Source: Hydnum rufescens UP504
Taxonomy: Eukaryota; Basidiomycota; Agaricomycetes; Cantharellales; Hydnaceae
Assembly (NCBI GenBank): GCA_014904985.1
Contig: MU128969.1
Span: 1-64,000, forward strand
Direction of reading: 5' to 3'
Length of the DNA stretch: 64,000 bases
Positions within the stretch are counted from its first letter, which is position 1, and each line of letters opens with the position of its first letter. The position numbers and the translations under genes are program-made. Shown in pieces: positions 20,998 through 34,430 of this stretch. Below the pieces are notes generated by a model. That model ran no database searches. It was not told the origin of the DNA and worked only from the letters and a program-made list of their open reading frames with translations.

Positions 20998-23032
20998 TTC
21001 AGTTGCTGATGTATGCGCCGCACACCAAAGTAGTGGGTTACTCTCTTCCATATCTACCTTGTGCATGCGGTGAAATAACCAATGAACCGCCTGGCATCTA
21101 CTTCTCGAGCCGATCTTTCTAGGAGATCACAACGTTATGGGCGGTGAGTAGTTCCGATTATTAGTCCGATCTAATTGTGGTTACGAAGTCCACACTTCTC
21201 ATAGGGTATCAATCTTGACATGACGTCTGACCGATTGGAGCCCGCCCAGTTATCCAGCATGGTCACTACTCTTCCAACGAAAATTTCCTTAATCTTCTCT
21301 CTTACGGTGCAGCATGGAGTATTCTGATTTACGTGAGTTGAGGATCAAACGTCATCTATGCAAAGACACTGCTTTAACTATTTCTTGGGGGTTGCGTTGC
21401 CCATAAGGTTTCCTCCGTCGGATTGTGTTAGCGACTAGCTGGTCTGTACTATCCTGGTGTACTCACGCTCTCGTAGTCAACTCACGAAGCTCCCCCTAAT
21501 TTCTTCAAGAGTCGGGACACACCACCTGATCATGTAACCACGTATTCGATGACTCTGTGTCATGGAGATATGATACTTGCATACGTGAGAAAAATTTCAC
21601 GCTCATTTATTAGAGTTCGACTGATTGTCCAAGACATCTTTACGCCTTTTGCTCCACGGCTACCTCTCGATTGTGATTGGTCTGTCCGGAATGTATTCCC
21701 GGTCTAACTCGCGGCATATACGCCTTCGATTACGCGGGGATCGCGGTCGGATCAGCAGAAAGCATAATATCTAGCTGATTCTTCACTCTATACGCACGGT
21801 GCGATTCATTTTTATTTGGAATGACATTGTAGTCGCCATGAAACTGAATTTGGGTCGTTGAGTCACTGATTGGATGGCTCTGTATGGGATAGAATGCGCC
21901 AGGCATTATCGAGAGCAAGTGGCATCTGGCGGTGTATGCGAATTCTCACTTCCAAGCCCATAATATCCTGACCCTTAACAGGCGGCTTTAATCTTGTTCT
22001 TTGTGGAAGGTGGATGAGTACGTTCTTGTGGTTCGCTTCTGAAGCTTCCGCCTGACGTTCCCACCGTAGCGTCATGGCTCAGGGCCATGATCCCTGCAAG
22101 ACTTTTTCGTATCCCCCAGGGAGATCTGACTTGTCGCGCGAGTAGAAGAGACATAAGCAACTACAATCCCAAATCTCTGCTAGCGCATTTGTCTAGCACA
22201 ACCTTTTTCCCTAGTAATTCGGTGTTTTCATATCTTCACGCGCACGCGCTTTGTGGTTCGCTTGGCGATCCCACCACCATCCGCATGTCCGCGCGTGCCT
22301 GAAAAGTGATAAGATCCATATCCACATGGTGAAGTGCAAACAGGCCGAGGACGATCACTGGTGTTGTTGTATGGTCGGTCACGTCTCCATCCCGCGTTAT
22401 GTTTTTCTTAAACATAAAGCATTCAACAGTCCCGTGAGGGAGATGCCGGGTTACCAGCGCATCTACCGTGCCCAATGTGAGGACCCCTGATGGTCAGGTT
22501 GGCAAGCTAAGCTTACATGCTCCCACAGGGAGGTTTTTGGATTTTGGATATCGACCTCGCCGTTTCCAGAAAGTTTGAGGTCCAATAAAAATTTTAGCGC
22601 CACTGGCACACATGCCAACCATTTCTAAAAGAGTAATACATAAGTCCCCGGCCGATTTTGACACAATATACCAATTCAGGGGGCCCTTCTTCAAGGAGGG
22701 CACTGCCTGGGCGCAAATTAACATACCCTCCCCACTATTCGGGTGCCAGTGCAAGAGCAGATGATCCCGGGGCAACATTGTCCGGTGGCACCGGCAGCAT
22801 TAGGTTGGGGGTACAGTATGGTACGACGGATAAGGGCTGAGTGCTTCCGTGTAATTTGTGGCGCCCGGAACGCCAAGGCACACAGCGCGCTTCACACACT
22901 TCCAACCGTTCTTTCGGGCCATAGCCCCAGCACCATATCACGCATGAAAATCCGGGAGAAGCGTCACTATGACCAGGAACGCGTATGTACAAACAATGAC
23001 TATAGCCAAGAAAGGTGAAAAGGGGCAAACCA
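20998..23032. other. No supported gene; permease copy 2 downstream flank at right end
   Basis: No domain is recognisable on either strand. From about 22850 the sequence matches the 3' flank of permease copies 1 and 3, marking the edge of the duplicated unit. Confidence 0.45.
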
Positions 23033-25122
23033 CTATAACGCTGCCCAGAACCTTTCCCAGGCGTTCTCCGGGGGTGGCTCGTCCTGTCTGGAGAGGATGG
23101 TGCATGCATCAGGCTGCCGTGTTGAATTGTATGAAAAGATTAAAGGCGTACGAGTCCCGGGTAGTTCCAGTGTTAAAGTCCATGTCCAGAGCGTCCACCA
23201 TGGGGATTTTGTAGAGATAGTTTCGGGCACCAAAGTACAAAATTGGGAAGAGGACCAATGGCAAATAGTTGGTAATGAAATCAGCCCGATTCCAACCGCC
23301 GCTGAGGAACACCCTGAAGCCGGAGAACTAACTCCGTGGAAACATTTCAAGGTGGAAGCCATATGACGGTGGGAAATAATGAGACTCACGAAGCAAACGA
23401 CAAGTGTGCTGACGATTACATACCACGCAGCGTAAGGCTGCAGCCGGCTGTAAAATGGGAGTTTGGAGCGAGTGTACCCTTGTGTCTTCAGACCGTTATA
23501 GAAGCGCACGTATGTGAAGGCAATACCGAACCAGGTCATCAGACCAGCAATGGATGTCATGTTGGCAAACCATCCGAAAACCTTGCCAGGTCCAGCTCTG
23601 ACACCCATGTATGCAAGCGAACAGAACAACGCACAGAAGGTGACGGAAACGTAAGGAAGTCCAGCTTTAGATGTGCGAGCAAAAGTTTTAGGCGCGTTGC
23701 CGGAAATCGCAAGACCATCTGTATTTAGACGGGGATTAGGGATGGATATACTAGGAGCTGGCTGGACGTACAGAGGGCGCGAGAGCTGGTGAACAGAGAA
23801 GAGCTTGCTGAAGACCAAGCGGATGTCATTATAGCAGCGTTGATGACGGAGGGAAGCCCCCTGATCCCAGCACGGGAGATACTTGGAGCCAAGAACAGTT
23901 TAAGCAGGATGCCTGGCCCAGAACAGAATAGACGACGTCACGCAATCACGAATGGAGAAGATGCAGCATCAGACGTCAACCCGAGATGCTTATCGTTCGA
24001 GGGTACGAGCCACGCGATAGTCCAAGCCCCTCCGATATAGAAAAGGAGGATACGAATGTAGATCCGCTTGATAGCCTTGGGCAAATTCCGACGGGGATTT
24101 TTGGCTTCACCAGAAGCGATACCCACAATTTCAGTGCCAATGTAACTGAAAGCGGCCTGAGTCATGACACTCCACCATCCGAGGAACCTTCCCTTGGTTC
24201 CACCTATCCCGTTGAACTGGACGAATGGCCCAGGGTGCTTCCAATACCGGAAACCGATGCGATCATGGTTTGGACCCCCGCCGAGGTCGAGGATCACGCC
24301 CAGGATCTAGAAAGAACCCTGGTATCAACGAAAAAGAAAGAATGGTAGGAAAGGGGGACGGACCAGAAGACCCACTATCGTGACAACTTTGAAGGAGACG
24401 AAAAAGAATTCGGCTTCGCCATATGCACCTGCTCCAAGCCTGGGGAACGAGGAATATAGAGATAAAGATAAGAAGAAATCATGGGAAGCTCACAAGTTGA
24501 TGAAGATCACAACGACCAAGCAGACAGAAACCCAAGCGGCATCACTAACTTTGTGGTGTTCCCAATAGTCGATGAGTACGGCCGCGCACTGAGCTCGGTA
24601 GGCAAGAAAATGACCCTAGAAAGAGATGGTCGTGTGGGAAACCGTGGGCGAAGGAGAAAATTGAAACACACCAAGTGTACCAATAATTCCAGCCCATTGC
24701 GAATGAGAAGGCCGGGTTAACGAAGCGCTCTGCCAACTTGATATGTCCACCAGGAATCGGGAGGTACGAAACCATCTCGCCGAAGGCAGAGCATCATCGG
24801 AGTAACATATGGTGCCAACGATCACGTAACCGAGCAGCAAACTACAAGGAGCGTCAATTCTGCGCATGGTCTGTTGATATGCCATGGGGCGTACCCAAGA
24901 GGCCCTCCGTTTTTCAGGCGTTTCCACTTCCAAGGAAGAGACCTGTTCCGATAGCCCCACCAATACTGGGGACGGTTTTAGTGAAGAAAAATGGGTGTCT
25001 CCACTGGGAACGGACCTGATCATGCCTATATGGCGCGGCTTGAGTTGACGTTTCAAAGTATAACCCACTTCTTCCTCAATGGGAAAGAGAGGTTGCGCTT
25101 TGTCTCTGTCATAGTCTGCCAT
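23033..25122 (-). pseudogene. AAT-family amino-acid permease, copy 2
   Basis: Same gene as copy 1 with the same intron positions: MADYDRDKA...LKRQLKPRH, MVSYLPIPGGHIKLAERF, SYIGTEIVGIASGEAKNPRR, SSPFVIA, WFGIAFTYVRFYNGLKTQGY, terminal ENAWERFWAAL and stop at 23033-23035. Frame lesions differ from copy 1. GGAAACGC is followed by CTG with a base missing. One base is inserted at each of two sites in the CYS-MMLCLGEM segment (about 24785-24810). It is probably a relic, and its independent lesions suggest decay after duplication. Confidence 0.8.
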
Positions 25123-26710
25123 TCTGGACTGATGACAGAGGCCAGAGGTAGGAAAAGAGGAACGGTGTGGAATATGGTTGAAGGGGTTTTTGACCTGGCA
25201 GAGATTTTTATTCCCAAATATCCCGGTGATCAAATGAGTCGAATTGGCTTGGCAGGAGAGCACATTTATCGATAACATTGAACGCCTATTGTCCGCATGG
25301 TGTACGTACCTTCGCAATTATTTGGGCGCTAATCAGCACTACCAACACAGGGCAATAGAACTGGGATGGATGAGTAACGTCCTTATCACCGTAGCCGACC
25401 CTTGAGTAAGGTGATAAGGCATAGTGGCTCCCCATGAGTCTACTGCCCTAGTCGATTGTCATTTGTTTTGCTCAGAGGACCCTGTGACGCGTGACACTAA
25501 GTTACTTACCATATTGGATCCGCGGACGAGATTGTCACACTCTAACGAGGAAGCTGTCAGGAAGCAGTCTTGTATACCTCTTGGGGCAGTCCACCGGCAC
25601 CCTCAGACAGTCTCATACATTTAGTCACTGAGGTTGCTAATTCACCGGTCCACTTCATTGGCAGGGAGATGGTGCCCATGGTACGAAGAATCACGGGATT
25701 AAAAGGCCAGAACAAGGGATTCAGACTCGGGGGAAAAATGTTGCACAGGAATCCCCTTGAATGCTGCATGGCTACCCTTAGAGAATAGTTTGTTAAGGTA
25801 CCATTCAGAAATCTAAGAGATAAGCCTGTCAATGTCGGATCCTCTTTGTGATGTTAATTCTCAATTGCTTTATATGTAGTCGGCAGTCACGAATTTTTGG
25901 CCATGACTCGTTGTAACCGAATTGAAAAAGAAACATGGTGCCAAGCCACCAAAAATCCAGTGACTCGTTCCCTTGCCGATCCGAAGACAAAGAAATACTC
26001 TCGGCATCGACTCGACTGGATTGCATATTATTGAGCGCTGTACTCTCTCCTCATGTGGGAAACTAAACCCTCAACAAACTTCGTCGAGGCTTTCAATGAT
26101 AGTGCTGGCTGCTTGTGGGTCTTGTCGTACTGGCATCCAGTCGCGGGTGAGGATGCTGAACCGAATGTCTAGATACACCTGATTTATGGACATGGATGGG
26201 TTCGTATCGTCGGAGAGGTGCCCAATGATTGTGTCATAGCAAGGATAAGGTGCTACACGAATCCCTAGGTCCCTCCCTAAAGGGATAACTATACAAACTA
26301 GGCTATGAGAACAAAGGCATGTGTTGGATAAGCGACTGAATGCTGGTTGCAACCGAGGACGTTACAGGTAGTTAGGGTCGGAAAAACGAAAAATTTCACG
26401 ATGGGCTAGGAGCCATGCCGAAAAGAGGCGCCCAATACGACTTCAGTGGATGCAACAAATCAGTCCGCCAGGCAAAGAAACGGATCAGGAGCAAAGAGAG
26501 GGGGGGGGTGGTGCGAAGGGTGGATTCTTACCCATTTCCCAGTTATAAGAGTCTCTGCCTGAATGTCAAATGGAATCGCGCGCGGTTGTGGGATTCGCGT
26601 TATAATCCCTGAACACGTGAGGGGGGAATGTCAAGCCAGTTTCAAACGTTAACGAAGAAGAGAAAAGAAAACAAAAAGGGAAAGAGAACTGCGTTAGTGA
26701 CGCGGAACGA
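25123..26710. other. Permease copy 2 upstream region, no other gene
   Basis: The first 250 or so bases resemble the other permease upstream regions. The rest has only short frames without motifs. Confidence 0.45.
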
Positions 26711-27734
26711 TCATGCACCTGATTTAGATGTGTCTTTTATGAGGCGCAGGAACGCATCGGTGACAACTTTCATAGGGATAAAGTCGGACTCCACAAGGCC
26801 CCCAATATCGCGCCAAGGAGCTGTCAAACCCGTGAGCACCCACGCTGGCGATACCACTTGTCCAGAAACAGTAAGTATAACCATCATCTTTCCCTAAACG
26901 TCGCAAGGAACTCACTGTTGATACGAATACCACACTGGAGGAGGGGATCCGCATAAGAGAATGTCACGGCATTCATAGCTGCCTTGGCGATGCCATAATT
27001 CGGATTGACGTCGAACGCCTGGAAGGCTGCATCGGATCCAGTAATAAAAATTGCCCTATCGTTAGCGGGGGACTTGGCGAGAAAAGGAGCTGCGGCGTGG
27101 ATCGTGAACAGAACACTATTGAGCGTGTTTACTGTCTCTGATGTATCCGGTTCCTCCAATTTGTCGAATCTTGGTTGATTAAAGCCAGGGGCAGCTGCAT
27201 TGGCGAAGACATAGTCTATGTGTCCGAATTCAGCTGTACATCATCCAAGGTGCGAGGGTGGGTGGGGGTCAACTTCTAGGTAGAATAACGACGATGGTGG
27301 GGGGCTCGGGAACTTACCTTGAGTATATTCCATGGTGGCGACAGAGTCATCCCACTGTGTCGAGTCTGCGGTCCTTCCGCGGACCTGGACTCAGATTGAC
27401 CAGATCTTTTGAGAAATTCCACCAGATACATCCAGATTAGTGCCACATGGATGGCGGGGCGACTACACTGACAGTGCAAACTCACGCCGTAATTTCGAGT
27501 TCCTTAACAGCCGTGTCAATTTTATCCTGATTTCGGCCAGTGATGACGATGGCTTTGATACTGAGGGGATGGACCGCCATGACTGTGAGAGTGAAAACAC
27601 GAGCAGCAAGAAATAGAATATCCATACGATCGCTTGATTAGCTCCTGGGCCAATGCGAGACCTATGCCACTAGTACCACCAGTAATAACCACCACAGCGC
27701 CATTGAGATTGGGTATTTCAGTCAACAAAGACAT
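26711..27734 (-). CDS. Short-chain dehydrogenase/reductase (15-PGDH-like)
   Basis: NAD(P)-dependent oxidoreductase of the classical SDR family. Exon 1 gives the Rossmann motif ITGGTSGIGLALAQELI. A phase-2 intron joins IKAIVITGRNQDKID. Later exons give the ADSTQWDD stretch, then EFGHIDYVFANAAAPGF (the NAG-type motif), IFITGSDAAFQ and the catalytic YGIAKAAMN (YxxxK), then RINMVSPAWVLTGLTAP and MKVVTDAFLRLIKD before the stop. The C-terminal pattern resembles 15-hydroxyprostaglandin dehydrogenase-like fungal SDRs, whose substrate is unknown. Every intron joins in frame, so the gene looks intact. A GTATAAATG box lies about 55 bases upstream of the ATG. It sits between two permease relics. Confidence 0.85.
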
Positions 27735-29932
27735 CGACGACTTGAGGAAATAGTAATGATGCCCAGGACTCGATCAAAGCGAACAGCATTTATACTTTCC
27801 TCATGCGAACAAGGACGTGTAAACATAGGTTACACGAGGAATCAATGGCCATGTAATAAAATTCGGATTAGGGATTCCGACTCCAAAGAGGATGACACAC
27901 ATAGGTTAGGGCCTCCATCTGAGATGGGCAAATGTAATACGGGCATTGCCGTTGGTGGCGAGGCAACGCCGGGACGAAGGGTCTACACAGGCCCCTGTGA
28001 GGCGGTATCACAGGTCACTGATTTTGAGCCCGATTTTGGCCAAAAAAAAATGTATGCAAAATGACTATTTTGGCACTGTGGACTGAGAAGGCTTGAGAGT
28101 CCTGTTCGTTGTCGCGGCTAATTCCGGGCCGTGGGATGTTGCCTTTTATGATAATAAATGTTAGCTGATCCCGTCTTGGGTTTTCTAGACCTCGGAACAC
28201 CGCCTCACCTAGGGGTCGCGGAGGTCGTGGCGGGCTGGACTTGACTGTCTACCCGTCCCGCGCTGTATATTCGGAGCTTTAGGATCCTGTCGGCGTTCGG
28301 GGACAAAAATGACTCTTGACTTCAATTTGCTTACCAATTCCACTTGACAAAGGCCGAATATGTGGCTGTGCTTCACACAACCCCATGTCTGCTACACGAA
28401 GGGTGGATGGCTTACCTGAAAATTCATTTGAAAGTGATGTGAAGGGTTAGTATGAGATCTCCTGTTTGTATTTAGAAATCAACAAGCATAAAGGGCCCTT
28501 GACTCCTCGTACAAGTCCATGTTATTGCTACTCTAGATGACGCCTCCTCATTAATCAACATGAGTTCCAACAAGGGAACGGCGCTTAGACTTAGGGAAGC
28601 ATTATGCTATCCCATTGTGTGTTATAAATCATAATCTCCGCATCGTTGACACAGACCACGGTCACAAATTCTGGTTCTCAGCATGGTATAGCACACCGGG
28701 CCCGTCACCGTACGCAACTCCTCTCAATCGATCTTGTTCACACTCATTCCCCAACCTTACCCTAACCTCACCACATTGAATTCTGCACAATGGCTTACAT
28801 TTCTCCTATCCCAACACCGGTCTTCAAACTTCGTATTGTATACGCCAGGGATTTAGGGGGTTCATCGCCAATTCACCCGTACCGGAGCTGAATCTCCACG
28901 ATACATCATAGTGTAACGCTCATCCACGTAGTGTGTAGTGCATGTGTGTACTAATACACCGCAAACAGGCTGCCTGTCTTAGCCATGCTAGTGCATCATG
29001 CGTTACAATGGCCCCTATCGCTATAGGGGGAAAGACGGTGTAAAAATAACTGTGACAGAATTGTGTGATGTCACGCTTCTATGTAACACAGTAGAAGACA
29101 CATTGTTCAACTACCACGTTTTAGATTATTCGGTTCACCGGTCATGTGTCGGGGCTATGCGAACCCCTGCTGCAGTTTACTGGTACAGTATATACTTCGC
29201 GTTGCTGATCCACAAGAGTCCCATGTGCGAAAACACGAGGCGCGAATCCTGTGCGCGCCGGGTCAAACGAGTTGCCAATATTACTAGTGTCACCCTTTGA
29301 TTAGCAAAAGGGTGGCAAATTGTTCGGAGGCCTAGGCAAATTGGTTCGACGGAGCCCTAGCCTGTTTGGAGGGAGTCTTCCCTTGATACGATTTACTCTC
29401 TACTACGATCGACATTCCTGGCGTATGCATGTGTTTTGTCCGTTTTTTTCGGCCCTTGTCACTCAATTCAGGAAGAGAGCCCCACCCACCCTATTCAGGC
29501 AGCCGGCCTGCGGTATGTGAATCAAGATTAATCCATACACACACACACACGGGGCTATGTGCACCGACAATGATTACAGTACAGCTCGTGTGCTTGACTT
29601 TTAGCGAGGCCAAGCGAGATAACGTGCTTATTGATCGCGCTTCGCATTTCAAAAAATCGAACAGATACATGCGCTGGGCAAGCGAGCACGATCGGGGATC
29701 CCAGACGATTCCGCGGCAACATTGGCCAGTCACCGGCGTCGGGGTAACCTCTCACCCCTGATACTGTACGGGCCGAATGTTTCGGTTTAATTTGGGCCGG
29801 AACGCCGGGGTCCAGGACACCCGATCTTCACCATCCCACCACCACATTAAACGAGTGTATGGGGGAAACCACCATTATGACCTGGGAATACGTATATACA
29901 AAAAAAAGCAGGCATATAGTCTAAGAAAGCGA
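27735..29932. other. Intergenic; one dispersed repeat and an AC microsatellite
   Basis: No gene is supported. It contains a repeat shared with 61998-62075 (listed separately) and a short (AC)n run at 29537-29550. From about 29790 the sequence is the shared 3' flank of the permease duplicates. Confidence 0.45.
28110..28185 (+). repeat. Dispersed repeat shared with 61998-62075
   Basis: Blocks GTCGCGGC, TTCCGGGCC and GTGGGAT/ATGGGAT, followed by TTTATG and AATAAATG, occur in the same order and orientation at both places. Function unknown. Confidence 0.55.
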
Positions 29933-32045
29933 CTACATCAACCACGACCAGAATTTTGCCAAGAAGTTCTTTGGTGGTGGCTCATCGTATCTAGACAACC
30001 ATAGCACATCAGACCACTGTGTTACGTGTTACGGAAAGATTAACCACGTACGAGTCTGCTTCGACTTGAGCGATCCCGGTGATAAAGTCCATGTCCACGG
30101 CATCCACCATGGGAGTCCTGTAGAACCCGTATCGCGCGCCAAAGTACAAAATTGGGAAGAGAGCGAATGGCAGATAGTTGGTAACGAAATCAGATGTCTT
30201 CCAACTGTCTTTAAGGAACACTTGGAAGCCGGAGAACTGGCGTGGTGCAAAGATTAGAGGAAACCGTACGAGGACCGGAAGTAATCGCACTTACGAAGCA
30301 AATAACGAGCGTGCTGACGATTACGTACCACGCAGCGAAAGGCTGCAGTCGGCTCCAAAATGGGAGCTTGGAGCGGTCGAACCCCTGTGCCTTCATACCG
30401 GCATAGAAGCGCACGTATGTGACGGCAATACCAAACCAGGTCATCAGACCAGCAATGGCTGTCATGTTGGCAAACCATCCGAAAACCTTGCCGGATCCAG
30501 ATTTGACACCCATGTACGAGAGCGTACAGAATAGGGAGCAGAAGATGACGGAAACGTAGGGAAGGCCAGATCTAGATGTGCGAGAAAAAATTCTAGGCGC
30601 GTTGCCGGAAATCGAAAGACCATCTGTATTTGGACGTCGTTAGGTACGGAAATAGTAGGAGATCGATAGACTTACAGAGAGCGCGAGAGCTGGTGAACAG
30701 ATCAGAGCTTGCTGCAGACCAAGCAGATGTCAGAAGAGCAGCATTGATGACAGATGGAAGCCCCTTGATTCCAGCACGAGAGATACTTGAAGCAAGAACA
30801 CTGTAAATAGGATGCCTGCGAAGATGGAGTAGACGACGTACGCAATAACGAATGGAGAGGATGCGGCATCAGACGTCAGTCCCGAGATGCTTATCGTTCG
30901 AGGGTACGAGCCAACCGATAATCCAAGTTCCTCCGATATAGAAAAGGAGGATACGGATGTACACCCGCTTGATAGCCCTGGGCAAGTTCCGACGGGGGTT
31001 TTTGGCTTCACCAGCAGCGATAGCTACAATCTCAGTCCGATGTAACTGAAAGCGGCCTGAGTCATGACACTCCACCATCCGAGGAACCTTCCCTTGGCCC
31101 CACCTATCTTGTTGAACTGGACGAATGGCCCAGGGTGCTTCCAGTAACGGAAACCGATGCGATCGTGGTCTGGGCCCCCACCGAGGTCGAGGATAATGCC
31201 TAGGATCTGGAAAGAACGTCGTTATTCACGAAAGTGAATGGGTGAGAGGAAAGGGGGACGGACAATAAGGCCCGTGATCGTGATCACTTTGATGGAGGCG
31301 AAAACAAATTCAGCTTCTCCATATGCACCTGCTCCAAGCCTAGCGAACAAGGAAATTGATATCAAGAATCAAGATAGGAAATCATGGGAAGCCCACATGT
31401 TGATGATGATAACAACGACCAAGCATATAGTAATCCAAGCGGCATCATTGACTTTGTGGTGTTCCCAATAATCGATGAGTACGGCCGCCGCACTGAGTTC
31501 AGCAGGAAGGACAATGACCCTGAAAAGCGATGGTCGCGTGGGAAACCGTGGGCGCGAAATGAAAAATTGAAACACACCAATTGTACCAATAATTCCAGCC
31601 CATGGTGAATGAGAAAGCCGGGTTAACAAAGCGTTCAGCCAATTTGATATGTCCACCAGGAATGGGGAGGTATGAGACCATCTCGCCGAGGCAGAGCATC
31701 ACGGCGTAACATATGGTGCCCATAGTGATGTAGCCGAGAAGGAGACTAGAGGAAATGTTAATTTTGCGCATGATTTGTGATCTGCCATGGTCCGCACCCA
31801 ACAGGCCCCCCATTTTTCAGCGCGTTTCCTGTTCCGAGGAAGAGACCTGTCCCAATGACACCTCCGATACTGGGGACGGTTTTAGTGAGCAAAAAGGGGT
31901 GTCACCACTGGAAACGAACCTGATCATGGCTATGTGGCGCGCCTTCAGCTGACGCTTCAAAGTCCGACCCCCTCCCTCTCCCTCCTCCTCAACGGGAAGG
32001 ATGGAGCCTGAGTTGACTGCCTTTTCTTTGACGTAACTCTGCCAT
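29933..32045 (-). pseudogene. AAT-family amino-acid permease, copy 3
   Basis: It keeps the frame through the GNALKNGGPVG/LLLGYITMGTICYAVM joint that is broken in copies 1 and 2. It goes on to PIPGGHIKLAERFVNPAFSF, the AGEAKNPRR helix, SRAGIKGLP-like sequence, WFGIAVTYVRFYAGMKAQGF and a terminal exon ending near 29933. It has lesions of its own: an extra base just after the start codon (ATGGCAGAGTTAC, where copy 1 has ATGGCAGACTAC), and a missing base in SYIGTEIV at 31037-31038. If both are sequencing indels this would be the functional member. As written it is broken. Confidence 0.75.
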
Positions 32046-32697
32046 TCTGAAGTGATGACAGAGATAGGGAAGGAGTGGGGAGTGTAATACAGCGAAGGAT
32101 TTTGGCCGGCGGAGATTTATATACCCACCGAATAACCCTTTTTGATCAAATAAGCGAAAGTATCTCGTACAGGCACAGTGTTATCAATAATACCGGTACT
32201 GTAGTTGGTCTTGCCCGCGGTGCGCGCAATGAGACTTCTCCCCGCCCAACACCCCATTATTCCAGCGCGCTAACTGGCATTGCCCACAAAGGCCAATAGA
32301 GTGACAACGGGAGAGCAACTTCCCCACCACCCTAAACAGGTAACTGTTACCATCTGTATAATGTGATCAGCCAATTTATGAGGCTATGCTCATCATCGAA
32401 GACGCAGGAGTTCTTCCACTCCCTCCTTTTCAGCCATTGACAGGGCACAGCCCAAGTGGAAATCCTCTCCACCAGTTCTCCCCCATGTACGCGTGGGCGC
32501 CGTTCTCACGATTGACATGAACATTCGGTTTTTCGGTACTTGCCGCAGTTGAATGGAAATTGAATCAACTCTCCTCCTGCATTTGCACCCCCTTGCGCTG
32601 CAACTTCTTTTTTCAGTGGGATAGGGCAGAGTATCTGGATTAATCCTACGCTAGTTGTACTATCTCTTAGGCCGGCCGCCTGTCCTTCTGTTGGAAA
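32046..32697. other. Divergent intergenic region between permease copy 3 and the CDK gene
   Basis: It contains permease upstream sequence (TTTATATACC near 32118) and the presumed 5' flank of the CDK gene. No other feature is supported. Confidence 0.4.
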
Positions 32698-34430
32698 ATG
32701 TCGTCTTCTGCCGCTGGAAATTGGATTCGTATGTCGTTTCTGTCCCACTCAACTTCCCTCCATTAACAGTTCAAATCATTGGCGTCCATGTCGTATAGAA
32801 TTAGAAAAACTCGGTGAGGGCACATATGCTACCGTGTACAAGGTAATCGTCGTCCCCGGGCATCATCCATATGAGCGAATGACTCTGATTTAGCATCGGA
32901 TGTAGGGTCGGTCTCGGACCACGAACGAGATCGTTGCTCTCAAGGAGATCCATCTGGATGCTGAAGAAGGGACACCCAGCACTGCGATCCGCGAGATCAG
33001 CCTCCTCAAAGAGCTCAAACACATCAACATTCTGCGCCTCCACGATGTGATCCACACCGAGACAAAACTAGTCCTAGTCTTTGAATTCTGCGACCAGGAC
33101 CTTAAGCGATATATGGACACCCGTGGGGAGCGGGGCGCCCTCCATCCAGACACTGTCCGCTCATTCATGTACCAGCTGCTGAAAGGCACCGCGTTTTGCC
33201 ATGCAAACCGGGTTCTACATCGGGACTTGAAGCCTCAGAATTTGCTCATCAATCGCAAAGGAGAACTCAAATTGGGCGATTTCGGTCTGGCTCGCGCGTT
33301 TGGTGTGCCCGTGAATACATTTTCGAATGAGGTGACCCAAAACGCTGTTTACCTTATATGGAAAGGGCCACGTTTTTCACATGTATTTCGACATAGGTGG
33401 TAACACTGTGGTATCGCGCCCCAGATGTGCTCCTCGGTAGCCGAACATACTCGACCAGTATCGATGTGTGGTCTTGTGGATGCATTTTCGCAGAGATGAT
33501 TACCGGCGTCCCTCTCTTTCGAGGGCGAGACAACCAAGACCAACTACTAAACATCATGCGTATCATCGGCACTCCTGATGATCGCACCCTAAGGAACATT
33601 GTTAACCAGTCTGTGAGTGACGGCGCCGTACAACTACTGTCTAGCGCCTTGAGGATGCCCCTTGACGCCCATTCACTAGCCGGAAATTGTCTTGAAGCAA
33701 TTCCCTAGATATCCCAAGATACCCCTTCATCAAGTGCTACCCAAGGCATCGCCGCTGGGTACGCCGCACGGACGATTGCTGTCTTCCGCCTCCTTTCCTC
33801 ACTTTTGTTTCCCTAACACCATTTAGCTCTTGACCTTATTGACCGTCTTCTCCAATTCGACCCGCCAAACGTATCACTGCCGCTGACGCATTGCGTCATG
33901 CATATTTCACCGCTGGCCTCGGCGGCCAAATGTTAACGGCTTCCGGCCAGGTCATTCCCAATATTCCAGTTCTCTCTTCGAATTTGAATCCCAATCTGGG
34001 GATTATGCCGCCGCCGCCTTTCCCATTTTCGCAACAGCACCAACAATCACACCCGCCGCCGCTGCAGCATCAGCCACAACAGCACCAGCCACAGCAGCAG
34101 CAACAACACCAACACCAACACCAGCAACAGCAACAGCAGCAGCAACAGCAGCAGCAGCAGCAGCACCAACAACAACAGCAAGCATACGCTCCACAAGTAC
34201 AGCAACACACGTACGGAGCGCCGCCGCAGGGATACCCGCCGCCTTCCCAGCAGCAGTTGACGATGTCTGGGATGCAAGGGGGTCCGATACCAGACGTGCA
34301 GCAAATGGTCTACCAGGCGAACTTGCAGTCACAAGTACAGCAGCAGCAGCAGCAGCAACAACAACAACAACAACAACAGGCGGCTGCAGCCGCCTTTGCT
34401 GCCAGGAATGGATACTACGGTGCCCAATAA
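32698..34430 (+). CDS. PHO85: PHO85-type cyclin-dependent kinase with poly-Gln tail
   Basis: Ser/Thr kinase that with Pho80/Pcl-type cyclins controls phosphate and nutrient signalling. Six exons: 32698-32728, 32799-32842, 32906-33331, 33397-33612, 33698-33758 and 33827-34430. Landmarks are the [10 protein letters not shown] glycine loop, VALKE lysine, [17 protein letters not shown] (PSTAIRE helix in its PHO85 form), [14 protein letters not shown] and [17 protein letters not shown]. After [11 protein letters not shown] the frame slips by one base at 33861-33863 (CCC). The other frame continues [16 protein letters not shown] and a tail with two long Gln runs. The exon total is one base short of a multiple of three. 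A C-run undercall or a true mutation could explain this. Confidence 0.9.
34029..34186 (+). repeat. CAG/CAA/CAC triplet tract (Gln/His-rich tail)
   Basis: Mixed CAG, CAA and CAC codons encode a Gln/His-rich stretch in the CDK tail. Mixed codons suggest selection for the amino acids rather than recent slippage. Confidence 0.8.
34338..34379 (+). repeat. Second poly-Gln tract (CAG then CAA runs)
   Basis: About seven CAG/CAA codons followed by a pure CAA run, encoding about 14 Gln before an Ala-rich end. The pure runs are likely length-variable. Confidence 0.8.
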
